Source: Candidatus Omnitrophota bacterium
Lineage (GTDB): Bacteria; Hinthialibacterota; Hinthialibacteria; Hinthialibacterales; Hinthialibacteraceae
NCBI GenBank assembly: GCA_003598175.1
Contig: QZKN01000180.1
Span: forward strand, 62,001 to 126,000
Direction of reading: 5' to 3'
DNA: 64,000 bases
Below are positions 50,900 through 60,375 of this stretch, piece after piece (the stretch's first letter is position 1; the number at the start of each line of letters is the position of its first letter). A program made the position numbers and the translations under genes. The notes beneath the pieces were generated by a model that did not search any database, had not been told where the DNA came from, and saw only the letters and a program-made list of their open reading frames with translations.

Positions 50900-51091
50900 G
50901 ATTTCATCCTTCCGGTCGATTCCATTTTTTGGTGTAGGGGCCGGTTTTAAAACGATCCTCTACAATTGATAATCCAACAATCATTCGTGGATTCCACTTT
51001 CATTGGAATCGATATTCGGATAATTTCAGGTAATATAGACCATATTTATTTTTAATAAACGTTCATGGTCGATTCGTCACGACAACGTAAC

Positions 51092-51108
51092 GCCGCCGTC
51101 TCGGCGGC
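51092..51108. repeat. GC-rich palindromic repeat upstream of sbcC
   Basis: GCCGCCGTCTCGGCGGC forms a perfect short stem, related to the palindromes at 27121-27163. It lies in the 250-base gap between divergent comB and sbcC, where I found no clear promoter. Confidence 0.55.
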
Positions 51109-51152
51109 ATTCTCGGCAAATTTGGCAATACGCCGACGATACGAAAAATAAC

Positions 51153-54100
51153 ATGATCCCGATTCAATTGCGATTGCGAAATTTTCTTTCCTACGGCGAA
51201 GAGGTGGAGCCGCTCGATTTCACTACCTTTAAATTGGCCTGTTTGAGCGGGCGCAATGGGCATGGGAAATCCGCCCTGTTGGACGCCATGACGTGGGCGA
51301 TTTGGGGAGAAGCGCGCAAAGCCGGCTTCAGCCGCACACCCGACGCGGATTTGATTCGTCTGGACGCGGAAGAAATGGAGGTGGAATTCACCTTTCAACT
51401 GAACGGACGGGACTTTCAGGTTCATCGCAATGCGCGGCGGGGCAAACGCGCGGGAAAGTTGGAATTTCGCGGAAAAAAAGAGAACGGCAATGAATTTCTG
51501 GTTCTTACGGGAAGCAGCAAACGGGAAACGCAAAAACGCATTATCGACACGCTGGGGTTGGATTATAAAACCTTCATCAATTCCTCGTTCTTACAGCAGG
51601 GAAAAGCGGACGAGTTCACGCGCCAGACGCCCGCCGAACGCAAGGAAATATTAGGCAATATACTCGGACTCGATTATTACGATCGCCTGCTGGAAGAAAC
51701 CAAACTGCGTTTGAACAATGGCCGCGCGGAACGAAAAACGATCGAAGAAATCCTTGCCGCGATCGATCAGGAATTGACGGATGAAAACGAAGCGCGGCAG
51801 GAAGAAACCCGTCTGACCGGTGAAATCGGAGAAAAAGAAAACGTATTGGAACATCTGCAAATCGAAGAAAAGGTGTTGCGGGAAAAATGGACCGCTTTGC
51901 ACGTCGAAAAGGAACGCATCGAGTCGCTGGCGCTGGAGGAAAAATCCCTGCGGCAACGGCAGGCCGAACTGACTCGGCTCGTCGAGAAGAACCACCGGGA
52001 ACACACGGAATTTCGCGAATGGATTGCAAAGGAAGAGACGATCCAATACCAATTGAATCGTTTCGAACACGTCAATCGTGAACTGAAACGTTTGTTGGAA
52101 GTGGAAGCGAAATACCGTCAACTCGAAAACCGCCGCCAGGCCATTGATCGCGAGATCGAGGCGACCCGCGCGCGTTTTCGCGAAGAGCTGGCCGCGTTCA
52201 AATCGGAGCGGGAACATCTCAATCAAAGCTTGAAAACCGCCCGTTTGATCATTGCCCAAAAAGAAGCGATCGAGAAAAATTACGCCGAATTCAAAAAAAC
52301 AGAGGCGGAAGCACAGCGCCTGGAAACGTTGCGGCCCCGATACGAACAACTGGGCAAGGATATTCAACGCGCCGAAGCCGTCATCGAAAAAGAGCGGCAA
52401 GTCATTTCCGAAAAAATAGCGGAATTACGCGGACGCACCAAACGGATGGAAAGCCTGAAAAAAGAAATTGCCGACGCGCAGCGGAAATGCGAACGAATCT
52501 CCACGGTGGAGAGTGAATTGACTCGTTTACGGGACGAGATCAAAACCATTGAAGAGCAAGGCCAGCACCTCCGCGGACGCATCGACCAATCCAAAGTCGA
52601 ACGGGAGCGCCGCCTGCAAATGATCCATGAAAATGAGGAAAAAATCTCTCTGCTGCAACGCGGCAAAACGCAGGAATGTTTTGTCTGTAAGCGGCCGTTG
52701 GACGAAAACGGAGTTCGTGAATTACAAAAAAACTACCAAACGGAAAATCAACGGTATCAATCGGAAGCCGCAGCAATGGACAGGCAAATCGCCGAGGATG
52801 AACGGCAGCGGGATCAACTTATCCAGCAATACAAACAGCAGAAAATGATGATCGCCGAGAAAGAGAACGAATCGGCGCAACTCCGTTTTGAACGAGAGGC
52901 GTTGCTGATCAAAGAACAGGAACTCGGTCAACTGGCAACCGCACAGCAGGAAATCGAACAACTGACACGGCAATTGGAATCCGAATCATTCGCTGTTTCC
53001 GCGCGGCGGGATGCGGATCAACTCCGTAAAGTGATGCAGGAACTCGCGTACGAACCGGATCGGCATCAAACGGTCCGCGTTCACTTGCAATCGCAGCGAA
53101 AAAACGAAACGATGTGGGAACGCCTGCAGGAAGAGTCCAAAAAAGAAACCCAATATGAAATCCGCTTGAAAACAGTGGAAGAACGCATTGCGGAAATCGA
53201 ACACATTCTTGAAAACCAGGACTTCGCCCATGCGGAACGCGCGGAATTGGCGCTTCTCGTCGGATCGATCAAACCATTGACGGATGACTTGAACCAGCGC
53301 CAGTCGCTGCACGATGAACAACAGAAACTTCGCAATGCTCCCGGCGACTGGAATCGGGTTCAATATGCGAAAGAACGCATCCCCGCATTGGAAAAGGAAA
53401 TCGCCGAACATGAATCCCGCATGGAAGAAACACGTCATCATTTACTTGTGTTGGATGAACGACGCAAGCAACTCCTGCCCCGCCTGGATGAATTGAAGGA
53501 GACGGAAACACAATTGCAGGAGAAGGAAGCCGCTCGAAAAACGCTGCAAGAGGAACGGGATCGATTGAATCTTCGCCTCGGCGGCATCCGCGAAAAATGC
53601 GCGCGTTTCGAACAGCGTAAACAAGAACAGATCGAAAAGAAAATAAAGCGGGAGGACCTGCTGCGCGACGAACGGCTGTATGAAATACTGAAAAATGCAT
53701 TCAGCCGCGACGGCATCCCCGCCATGATCGTGGAACAGTCGTTGCCGGAACTGCAGGAAGACGCCAATCGTATCCTGCACCGTCTCACGGACGGCGCTTG
53801 TTCGATCCGTCTCGAATCGCAGCGGGAAAAGAAATCCGGCGGCGTGGTGGAAACGTTGGACATTAAAATCAGCGACGAAATGGGTACGCGGGATTACGAA
53901 ATGTATAGCGGCGGGGAAGCGTTCCGCACCGATCTGGCGCTGCGCATCGCCCTGTCGCAACTGCTCTGCCGCCGCGCCGGCAGTCGCCTGCAGTTGCTCG
54001 TCATCGACGAGGGATTCGGCTCGCAGGACGTCGAAGGCTTGAATTCGATCGTGGAAGCGATTAACGATATTCAGGACGAATTTGAAAAGATCCTGCTCGT

Positions 54101-54200
54101 TACGCATCTCGAGGAACTCAAAGAGAAATTCTTGACGCGCATCGAGGTGTATAAAGAGACAGGCATCGGATCACGTTTCACAATCGTTTATACGGCATAA
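51153..54200 (+). CDS. sbcC: SbcC/Rad50-type DNA repair ATPase
   Basis: 1015 residues. N-terminal Walker A GRNGHGKSALLDAMTWAIWG and Q-loop FLQQGKADEFTRQ; two long coiled coils; a zinc hook QECFVCKRPLDENGV at about residue 510 (CxxC); C-terminal signature MYSGGEAFRTDLALRIALSQ and Walker B LLVIDEGFGSQD. With SbcD/Mre11 it opens and trims DNA ends, hairpins and palindromes. No sbcD gene is adjacent on either side, which is unusual because the two genes normally form an operon. The next gene is 25 bases downstream and unrelated in function. Confidence 0.93.
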   Translation: MIPIQLRLRNFLSYGEEVEPLDFTTFKLACLSGRNGHGKSALLDAMTWAIWGEARKAGFSRTPDADLIRLDAEEMEVEFTFQLNGRDFQVHRNARRGKRAGKLEFRGKKENGNEFLVLTGSSKRETQKRIIDTLGLDYKTFINSSFLQQGKADEFTRQTPAERKEILGNILGLDYYDRLLEETKLRLNNGRAERKTIEEILAAIDQELTDENEARQEETRLTGEIGEKENVLEHLQIEEKVLREKWTALHVEKERIESLALEEKSLRQRQAELTRLVEKNHREHTEFREWIAKEETIQYQLNRFEHVNRELKRLLEVEAKYRQLENRRQAIDREIEATRARFREELAAFKSEREHLNQSLKTARLIIAQKEAIEKNYAEFKKTEAEAQRLETLRPRYEQLGKDIQRAEAVIEKERQVISEKIAELRGRTKRMESLKKEIADAQRKCERISTVESELTRLRDEIKTIEEQGQHLRGRIDQSKVERERRLQMIHENEEKISLLQRGKTQECFVCKRPLDENGVRELQKNYQTENQRYQSEAAAMDRQIAEDERQRDQLIQQYKQQKMMIAEKENESAQLRFEREALLIKEQELGQLATAQQEIEQLTRQLESESFAVSARRDADQLRKVMQELAYEPDRHQTVRVHLQSQRKNETMWERLQEESKKETQYEIRLKTVEERIAEIEHILENQDFAHAERAELALLVGSIKPLTDDLNQRQSLHDEQQKLRNAPGDWNRVQYAKERIPALEKEIAEHESRMEETRHHLLVLDERRKQLLPRLDELKETETQLQEKEAARKTLQEERDRLNLRLGGIREKCARFEQRKQEQIEKKIKREDLLRDERLYEILKNAFSRDGIPAMIVEQSLPELQEDANRILHRLTDGACSIRLESQREKKSGGVVETLDIKISDEMGTRDYEMYSGGEAFRTDLALRIALSQLLCRRAGSRLQLLVIDEGFGSQDVEGLNSIVEAINDIQDEFEKILLVTHLEELKEKFLTRIEVYKETGIGSRFTIVYTA

Positions 54201-54225
54201 CGACAATCAATTATTTCGGAGGAAC

Positions 54226-55518
54226 ATGATGGGTTCGACAAATTCACTATTTATTCGCGCAGGAATGGTACTGTGCCTGCTTCTCCTTGGATTGACCGTA
54301 TCGTACGGCGCGGCGCCGGGAAAAATCCGGGTTCTCCTGTTTACCGGCGGCCATGATTTCGAGCAGGATGCCTTCTATCAACTGTTTCAAGGGCATGACG
54401 ACATCGAATACACGGAAGTGATCCAACCTCGCGCCAACGATGCGTTTACCAACGGCGCGGTTCAACGTTACGATGTCCTTGTATTTTACGATATGTGGCA
54501 GCCGATTTCCGAATCGCAAAAACAAGGACTTATGCAATTTCTAAAGGACGGCGGCGGACTCGTGGGATTGCATCACTGCCTCGCTTCCTATCAGGATTGG
54601 CCGGAATTCTTGAACATCCTCGGCGGGAAATATCTGCTGGAGAATGGAACCATCGACGGAAAAGCGTACGGCGCGTCCAAATACAAACACGATGAGGAAA
54701 TGAATATTTCCGTTGTCGACAAAAACCATTTCATCACCCAGGGCATTGAAGATTTCCAGATTCACGACGAGACCTACGGTGATTTTTATACGAAACCTGA
54801 TGCGCACGTTCTTTTGAAAACCGATCATCCCAACAGCAGCCTGAATCTGGCGTGGACGCAAAATTACGGGAAAGGCCGCAGCGTTTATATTCAATTGGGA
54901 CACGATCATTTGGCCTATGAAAATCCCAATTATCGACGGTTGGTGACACAGGCGATTCGATGGGCGGCCCAGCGGCCGAATCCGATCTCTCTTTTCAACA
55001 ACAACGATCTGACCGGATGGGAAGCGGAAGGGAATGCGGTCTGGACAGTGGAAGACGGAATTCTCATCGGCAAGCAAAATGAGAACGAAGAGCCCGGTGA
55101 TTTATTGACAAAAGAAAGTTATCGCGATTTCATTCTCACGGTCGAATTCAAAGTGCAATGGCCGGCCAACACGGGCGTTTGGTTCCGCTACCAAAACGCG
55201 GATAAAGCCTATCAGGCGGATATTCTGGAATGGAAAAATCCGGTTTGCTGGACCGGAACGCTGTATTGTCCCGGGAAAATGTTTCTATCCATGAACGAAA
55301 ACGAAAAATTGGTCAAAAAAGACGACTGGAACACCTTCGTCATCCACTGCCAGGGCGATCATCTGATCACGTATTTAAACGGTACGAAAGTATCCGACGT
55401 GTTCGATAAAAGTAGCGATCAGGGCAAGGTTGGTTTTCAAGTTCACGCAGGCAGCGAGTTCAAAGACATGGCTGTGTTGATTCGTAAAGTGGTTTTAATT
55501 CCGGAGGCGGAAGATTGA
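54226..55518 (+). CDS. Secreted ThuA-like plus DUF1080 protein
   Basis: 430 residues with a signal peptide (MVLCLLLLGLTVSYGAAPG). Residues about 33-250 are a ThuA-type trehalose-utilisation or glutamine-amidotransferase-like domain (VLLFTGGHDFEQDAFYQLFQ, LVGLHHCLASYQDWPEFLNI, WTQNYGKGRSVYIQLGHDHL). Residues about 255-420 are DUF1080, the concanavalin-like fold of 3-keto-disaccharide hydrolases (LFNNNDLTGWEAEG, FKVQWPANTGVWFRYQNADK, QVHAGSEFKDMAVLIRKV). DUF1080 enzymes cleave 3-keto-glucosides in periplasmic sugar oxidation pathways. The fusion is common in Planctomycetes and related phyla. A GGAGGAAC ribosome site precedes the ATG. Confidence 0.9.
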   Translation: MMGSTNSLFIRAGMVLCLLLLGLTVSYGAAPGKIRVLLFTGGHDFEQDAFYQLFQGHDDIEYTEVIQPRANDAFTNGAVQRYDVLVFYDMWQPISESQKQGLMQFLKDGGGLVGLHHCLASYQDWPEFLNILGGKYLLENGTIDGKAYGASKYKHDEEMNISVVDKNHFITQGIEDFQIHDETYGDFYTKPDAHVLLKTDHPNSSLNLAWTQNYGKGRSVYIQLGHDHLAYENPNYRRLVTQAIRWAAQRPNPISLFNNNDLTGWEAEGNAVWTVEDGILIGKQNENEEPGDLLTKESYRDFILTVEFKVQWPANTGVWFRYQNADKAYQADILEWKNPVCWTGTLYCPGKMFLSMNENEKLVKKDDWNTFVIHCQGDHLITYLNGTKVSDVFDKSSDQGKVGFQVHAGSEFKDMAVLIRKVVLIPEAED

Positions 55519-55552
55519 AGATATCCTTCATTGAAAGTGATTGCGGCGAATA

Positions 55553-56053
55553 ATGCTATCGGCTGAAAATAACAGAGTCGAAACCATGGTCACGAAATTT
55601 CTCGAATCCCGTGGCGTTCGTTTTCGCATCAAGCCGCATGAAAACGATGTGTTTACCTGTGAAGACGCGGCGCGTGAACGCGGGGTGCGGCTTTCGCAAA
55701 TCGTGAAGTGCATGATCGGGCGCGATCCGTCCGGCGATGTGCACGTCATGCTCATTCCCGGCGATACGATCCTGAAATTGAAGCGCGTCCGGCAATTGGC
55801 GGGCGGGATTCGCATCGACTTGGTTCCGCCGGATACGATCGCGAAAGAAATGGGATTGATCGTCGGCGCTATTTCTCCCGTTCAACTCATTGGCCGCGCG
55901 AAATTCTACATGGACCATCACATTTTCAACGAAAAATGGGTGGATATCAGCGCCGGAATCCCCCGCGCCGGGATCGAACTCGCTTCGGAAGATTTATGCG
56001 CCGTTCTGTCGGCAATCCGCGGGGATATCATTTCCACGTCTCATTCATCATGA
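55553..56053 (+). CDS. YbaK/prolyl-tRNA-deacylase-domain protein
   Basis: 166 residues. FLESRGVRFRIKPHENDVFT, CEDAARERGVRLSQIVKCMI, HVMLIPGDTILKLKRVRQLA and GLIVGAISPVQLIGRAKFYM follow the YbaK/EbsC/ProXp family, with the conserved Lys (K in IVKCMI) and the GxxxGxxSP loop that hold the aminoacyl 3' end of mischarged tRNA. It probably edits Cys-tRNA(Pro) or Ala-tRNA(Pro). The ATG at 55553 was preferred to a TTG four codons upstream. It converges on and overlaps the next gene by six bases. Confidence 0.88.
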   Translation: MLSAENNRVETMVTKFLESRGVRFRIKPHENDVFTCEDAARERGVRLSQIVKCMIGRDPSGDVHVMLIPGDTILKLKRVRQLAGGIRIDLVPPDTIAKEMGLIVGAISPVQLIGRAKFYMDHHIFNEKWVDISAGIPRAGIELASEDLCAVLSAIRGDIISTSHSS

Positions 56054-56509
56054 CTTCGCCGGCGGGCCAGGTTGGGGACGGAAAGAGCGTTCGACAACCT
56101 CATCGAAGCGGGTGGGAGAAAAAAGCGTTCCTAAAAACTGCTGCGCAAAACGATGCGATCTCTCTTCAATCGACGCCAATCGCCCGAAAAATCGGTGATA
56201 CCATTTCCTCTCGATTTCGTACAATCCATTCAATTCCAGATGATCGTATAAACGTTGTGCGATATGTAAAAAATACCACGGCCCGTAATATCCGACGTAT
56301 TGCTGGCTGATCAGATTCAACCAATCTTCCATCGGCAGATAACGATAAATGATTATGGTCGGCGGATCGAATCGATATTCCGAAAAAACCAGCGGACGGG
56401 AGGCGTAACGATCGAGTTCCACGATGTCCAGTTTGACGTTCAATTCCTCGATCCATTCCAACAGACTTTCCGGCGTTACAAGTTCACGATCGAAAGGAAG
56501 CGGAAGCAT
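56048..56509 (-). CDS. Conserved-looking hypothetical protein
   Basis: 153 residues, cytoplasmic, aromatic-rich: PPTIIIYRYLPMEDWLNLIS, YYGPWYFLHIAQRLYDHLEL and RKWYHRFFGRLASIEERSHR. It is laid out like small proteins often found as stand-alone genes in candidate phyla, but I recognise no family or active site. Its 3' end overlaps the convergent YbaK-type gene by six bases. Codon pattern and a normal amphipathic profile support it as real. Confidence 0.6.
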   Translation of the reverse strand: MLPLPFDRELVTPESLLEWIEELNVKLDIVELDRYASRPLVFSEYRFDPPTIIIYRYLPMEDWLNLISQQYVGYYGPWYFLHIAQRLYDHLELNGLYEIERKWYHRFFGRLASIEERSHRFAQQFLGTLFSPTRFDEVVERSFRPQPGPPAKS

Positions 56510-56519
56510 GAGTTTTTAA

Positions 56520-56635
56520 AAGTAGTCAGTAGCCAGTATTCAGTAGTCAGTTGTTGTTGTAGATTGGATGAGTATACCTTTGATCCATGCAGGTATTCTG
56601 AATTCTGTCTCCTGAATTCTGTATTCTTTTTCTAT
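56520..56635. repeat. Low-complexity CAGTAGTCAG and GAATTCTG repeat patch
   Basis: AGTAGTCAGTAGCCAGTATT-type units at 56520-56552 and GAATTCTGTCTCCTGAATTC-type units at 56595-56628 form two short degenerate tandem patches between the hypothetical and LPG-synthase-like genes. Sequences of this kind recur in intergenic DNA of related genomes; function unknown. Confidence 0.5.
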
Positions 56636-56656
56636 ACTCCATCAATATCGATGTGT

Positions 56657-57766
56657 TTATTCGTTATGGTTTGGATTGCCGGTTTCATTTACCTCTGATT
56701 GCACTTGGCTGATTTCCTTGAACGATACGCCCATGATGATCAGGCAGACGAAACCGAGCAGAATCACCGGCGGCACTTGTGACATCCACATGACCAACGC
56801 CACCGCGCCGGCCTGGTCCGGATCAATAAAAAACGTTGAACATAAAATGAGTTTTACGGCGAATTGATAAACGCCCACATACCCCGGCAATTGGGGAAAC
56901 ATGACGGCAAAACAAAGTCCGGCCATTAAAAACAAGGCGCCGGTGAACGGCACGTGATAAATCCCAAATGCCCATAATATCATCCATTCGCTGAACGCGA
57001 TCGTTGACCAGAGCAGCAGCGTATAAAACAGACAATACAAAAAGGAGATCGGTTTGCGAAATGCGATCGCGCCTTTCTCGAAGGATTCCACCATCCGTAA
57101 TAATTTTGAGGCAATCGTATGGGGGAGCGGCTTAAACAGCGTCTGCGCGAGGCGCAGACTCCATTCCGGCGCATAACTCATCGCGGCGATCACGCCGAAC
57201 AGGCCGATAAAAGCGATGACGCCCAACAGCGCCAGGTCTTGCATCCATTCCCAAGGATCTGCCGCGAGCTCGGCGGGAACATCATTATCCGCGCCGGCGG
57301 AAATGGCGGAATCGGGAGAGGCGGAGTTTGCCTGCGGAAACGGCATCAAGATAAAAACCAACGCCAGGATGAGCAGGAGACCGAGCAAATCGAATACACG
57401 TTCAACGACAATCGTCGCAATCGCGGTGGGAAACGCGTGATCCGTATAACGCCAGATCAGAAAGGGGCGGATCAATTCTCCCATGCGGGCGGGGAACACG
57501 CCATTGCCCATAAAACCGATATTCATAATGAGAAACAATTTGCCGATGGAGACAACCGGCCGATCCAACAGGATCTGCCAGCGCCAGGAACGAATCAGCA
57601 TGGAAGAAAATCCCAACAAAATAGAGAAAAACACGAGTCCGTAATTGGCGCTTTTTATCGCGGCCCATACTTTCGGCCATTGCATATCATCGTCGGATGC
57701 GAAAAGATACAAACACCCCAACCCGATTACAACCGCGATTGCTATTTGAACTTTACGTGATTTCAT
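56657..57766 (-). CDS. LPG-synthase-type integral membrane protein (UPF0104)
   Basis: 369 residues with about eight hydrophobic helices. LRSWRWQILLDRPVVSIGKL, NIGFMGNGVFPARMGELIRP, ATIVVERVFDLLGLLLILAL and FPQLPGYVGVYQFAVKLILC mark the flippase-like domain of lysylphosphatidylglycerol synthase (MprF) and the UPF0104 family. No aminoacyl-transferase domain is attached. Homologues may flip lipids or lipid-linked sugars. It lies 12 bases after larC in the same direction. Confidence 0.9.
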   Translation of the reverse strand: MKSRKVQIAIAVVIGLGCLYLFASDDDMQWPKVWAAIKSANYGLVFFSILLGFSSMLIRSWRWQILLDRPVVSIGKLFLIMNIGFMGNGVFPARMGELIRPFLIWRYTDHAFPTAIATIVVERVFDLLGLLLILALVFILMPFPQANSASPDSAISAGADNDVPAELAADPWEWMQDLALLGVIAFIGLFGVIAAMSYAPEWSLRLAQTLFKPLPHTIASKLLRMVESFEKGAIAFRKPISFLYCLFYTLLLWSTIAFSEWMILWAFGIYHVPFTGALFLMAGLCFAVMFPQLPGYVGVYQFAVKLILCSTFFIDPDQAGAVALVMWMSQVPPVILLGFVCLIIMGVSFKEISQVQSEVNETGNPNHNE

Positions 57767-57778
57767 AAAAAACGTGAA

Positions 57779-58951
57779 CTATCCTTTTTGGTGATAATAC
57801 GAATGGATGGCTTCTTCGTATACGGCGACAAGAGGAATTTTCCGTTCGCAATGAATTCGTTTACAATCTTCATATTCGGGTGTAAACCGTTTTTCAATCC
57901 CCATTCCCCAACAGATTTTCCCTTTTACTGGCCCCCATTGCGTCTGCACTTCACCGGCTTCCCGTTGCAGCGTTCGTCTTTCGCATTCGTACAGGCGCAC
58001 ACCGATGGATGTGCTTTCTCGCAGGATAATGCGAGAGACTTCTTCTTTTCGCTCGGGTGAAACAATAACCGACAGAAGCGTCGCCGGGCGGTTTTTTTTC
58101 ATCATCAGCGGCGACAGCGTCACATCCAGCGCTCCTGCCTCGAATAATTGTTCTATCAGCGGTTCGAAGAATTCCGGATTCATGTCGTCGATATTTGTTT
58201 CGATCACGACGACTCTCTCCTCGCCGCCTTCTGCGGTATGGCCGATAAAGACGCGCAACATATTGGCCAGATCGTCGGTCTGTCGGGTTCCGGCCCCATA
58301 TCCAACCGTTTCCAATTGCATTCGCGGAAATGGAGTCGAGCGGCCGGAAAGCACATGGAGCAACGCCGCGCCTGTGGGCGTCACCATTTCCATCGGGCGG
58401 CCGGCCGAGTAGAGTTGGAAGCCTTTCACCAATTCCGCCGTGGCGGGAACCGGCAGCGGGAGTTGGCCATGGCGAGTATCAACAAATCCTTGCCCGACGT
58501 GAAGGGGGGAACATTCGTACTGTTCAATACCCAATATATGCAATGCAAGAATGGTACCGCTGATGTCGATGACGGCATCGTAACTTCCCACTTCGTGAAA
58601 ATGAATATGATCATACGGTTTGTTGTGAATTTTCCCTTCGGCTTTGGCCAATGCGGTAAAAACATCCTCGATTCGTTCTCTTACACGCCCCGGCCAGGTT
58701 ACGCGATCCACGATTTCCAACACGTCGGATAAATGGCGATGAACATGATGCTCTTCCTCAACCTCAACATGAACCTGCGTTCCCGATAACGCTCCCCGCA
58801 TAACTTTTTCCGCGCGCAAATGGAACGACGGCAGTTTCATTCCTGCCAAAATCGAGTGAATTTCACTAAGCGGACAATCCGCGTCGACGAGAGCGCCGAG
58901 ACACATATCGCCGCTGATACCGGCAAATACGTCAAAATAGATTTTTTTCAT
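57779..58951 (-). CDS. larC: Nickel pincer cofactor nickel insertase LarC (DUF111)
   Basis: 390 residues from MKKIYFDVFAGISGDMCLGA. Other signatures: FHEVGSYDAVIDISGTILAL, TPTGAALLHVLSG, GYGAGTRQ, ETNIDDMNPEFFEPLIEQLF and the C-terminal LMMKKNRPATLLSVI region. LarC uses CTP to insert Ni into the pyridinium-thiocarboxylate cofactor of lactate racemase and relatives. In Lactiplantibacillus the protein arises by programmed frameshift; here the frame is continuous. No larA, larB or larE gene is in the window. Confidence 0.93.
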   Translation of the reverse strand: MKKIYFDVFAGISGDMCLGALVDADCPLSEIHSILAGMKLPSFHLRAEKVMRGALSGTQVHVEVEEEHHVHRHLSDVLEIVDRVTWPGRVRERIEDVFTALAKAEGKIHNKPYDHIHFHEVGSYDAVIDISGTILALHILGIEQYECSPLHVGQGFVDTRHGQLPLPVPATAELVKGFQLYSAGRPMEMVTPTGAALLHVLSGRSTPFPRMQLETVGYGAGTRQTDDLANMLRVFIGHTAEGGEERVVVIETNIDDMNPEFFEPLIEQLFEAGALDVTLSPLMMKKNRPATLLSVIVSPERKEEVSRIILRESTSIGVRLYECERRTLQREAGEVQTQWGPVKGKICWGMGIEKRFTPEYEDCKRIHCERKIPLVAVYEEAIHSYYHQKG

Positions 58952-58968
58952 GATGGATCCGTTACGGT

Positions 58969-59097
58969 GCAAGCGAGACGCTTGCTCTACCCACTTATAT
59001 TTTTGTAAACAAACGTAGACTCATCCATTATAACGAAGAAATGAAAAGACTTATATTGGACAATGCGGACAGGATGTCCGCGCTCCAATATTTTTTT
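58969..59097. repeat. Two stem-loops of the GC(6 bp)-RRGAY family, second with terminator-like T-run
   Basis: GCAAGC-GAGAC-GCTTGC at 58969-58985, and GCGGAC-AGGAT-GTCCGC at 59065-59081 nested in ATATTGGA/TCCAATAT (59053-59091) followed by a run of seven T. The second could end transcription toward the dehydrogenase gene on the plus strand. The 250-base gap between divergent larC and the dehydrogenase holds nothing else recognisable. Confidence 0.65.
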
Positions 59098-59223
59098 CGG
59101 ACAGTTCTCATAAAATCTTGTAAAGAAACGTATTATAATTACGTAACAACGGATAGACCATCCTTACAACTCATGTAAAATCGTATCGATTCGTTGATGA
59201 ATTCAATTGTAGGTCAAATCAGG

Positions 59224-60375
59224 ATGAATTTTCAATTTCATACTCCGATTCGATTGATCGTGGGATGTGGGACCTGTAAAAATGCAGGAACTCTCGCATC
59301 GGAAATCGGAAAACGTGGTTTTGTAATTTTTAACGCCTCGTCCGAAATCAACGGTAATCTCGAACGATTACTCGAATCCCTCGCCGATCGACAAATACAG
59401 GCATTTACTCATAGAAAACCTCCGGGGGAACCCGATGTGGATATGGTGAATGCCGCGACGGAAATGGCAATCCGTGAAAAATGCGATTTCGTACTCTCGC
59501 TGGGCGGCGGCTCCGCCATCGATCTGGCCAAAGCGGTTGCCGGCCTGGCGACGAACGGCGGCAACATCATCGAATATCTGGAAGGAGTCGGCAGCGGACG
59601 TTCCGTCGATCATCCGGCGCTGCCTCACATTGCGATTCCGACAACGGCGGGAGCCGGCGCGGAAGTGACGCGCAACGCCGTGATTCGTTCACCAGAGGGA
59701 CGATTCAAAAAAAGTTTTCGCAGCCCCTATCTTTATCCTGCCATTGCGATTCTGGATGCGGAACTGACCGTTAGTCTGCCGCCCGAACAAACCGCATTCA
59801 GCGGGATGGACGCCGTCACGCAATTGATTGAATCGTATCTGACTCGTAAAGCCAATCCGATTACCGATGCGCTGGCATTGCATGGCATGGAGCTGGCTTT
59901 TCGCGCCATCCGCAATGTTTATCATAACGGCGCCGATCTGCAGGCGCGCGAGGAGATGCTGCTTGCAAGCACGTTGAGCGGGATCTGTCTTGCCAACGCG
60001 GGATTGGGTATGGCGCACGGATTCGCATCCGGCCTCGGCGCGTTGTACGACATTCCCCACGGCAAAGCCTGCGCGATTTTACTGCCGCATATGATGCGGT
60101 ATAACGTACATGCGGCGTTGGAAAAAATGGCTCGGATCGGTTATATCCTGCATGACTCGCCGGTGGGTTCGGAAGAGAATCTGGCCGGATTCGCCATTCA
60201 ACAAATCGAAAAACTCAATGAAGAATTCGGAATTCCCGCCGATTTGAAATCGTTGGATATCCCTCCTTCCGAATATGATCTGTTGATCGAAATGTCAATG
60301 GGAAATAGTATGTCGGGAAATCCTCTCGAAATCACACTCGACAAAGCGCGTGTAATTTTGGAGCATATCGCATGA
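59224..60375 (+). CDS. Iron-containing alcohol dehydrogenase
   Basis: 383 residues from MNFQFHTPIRLIVGCGTCKN; an ATG at 59197 would add nine residues without family similarity. SLGGGSAIDLAKAVAGLATN binds NAD(P), and the iron ligands are in FSGMDAVTQLIESYLTRKAN (Asp/His-type positions), GLGMAHGFASGLGALYDIPH and HGKACAILLPHMMRYN. The family reduces or oxidises simple alcohols and aldehydes, and relatives act on activated sugars. It overlaps the O-antigen-ligase-like gene by four bases, which suggests a place in glycan or lipid synthesis rather than fermentation, but this is inference. Confidence 0.9.
   Translation: MNFQFHTPIRLIVGCGTCKNAGTLASEIGKRGFVIFNASSEINGNLERLLESLADRQIQAFTHRKPPGEPDVDMVNAATEMAIREKCDFVLSLGGGSAIDLAKAVAGLATNGGNIIEYLEGVGSGRSVDHPALPHIAIPTTAGAGAEVTRNAVIRSPEGRFKKSFRSPYLYPAIAILDAELTVSLPPEQTAFSGMDAVTQLIESYLTRKANPITDALALHGMELAFRAIRNVYHNGADLQAREEMLLASTLSGICLANAGLGMAHGFASGLGALYDIPHGKACAILLPHMMRYNVHAALEKMARIGYILHDSPVGSEENLAGFAIQQIEKLNEEFGIPADLKSLDIPPSEYDLLIEMSMGNSMSGNPLEITLDKARVILEHIA

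Noticed and set aside
57779..58951. Programmed frameshift in larC
   Set aside because: The frame is continuous from start to stop, so no shift is needed.
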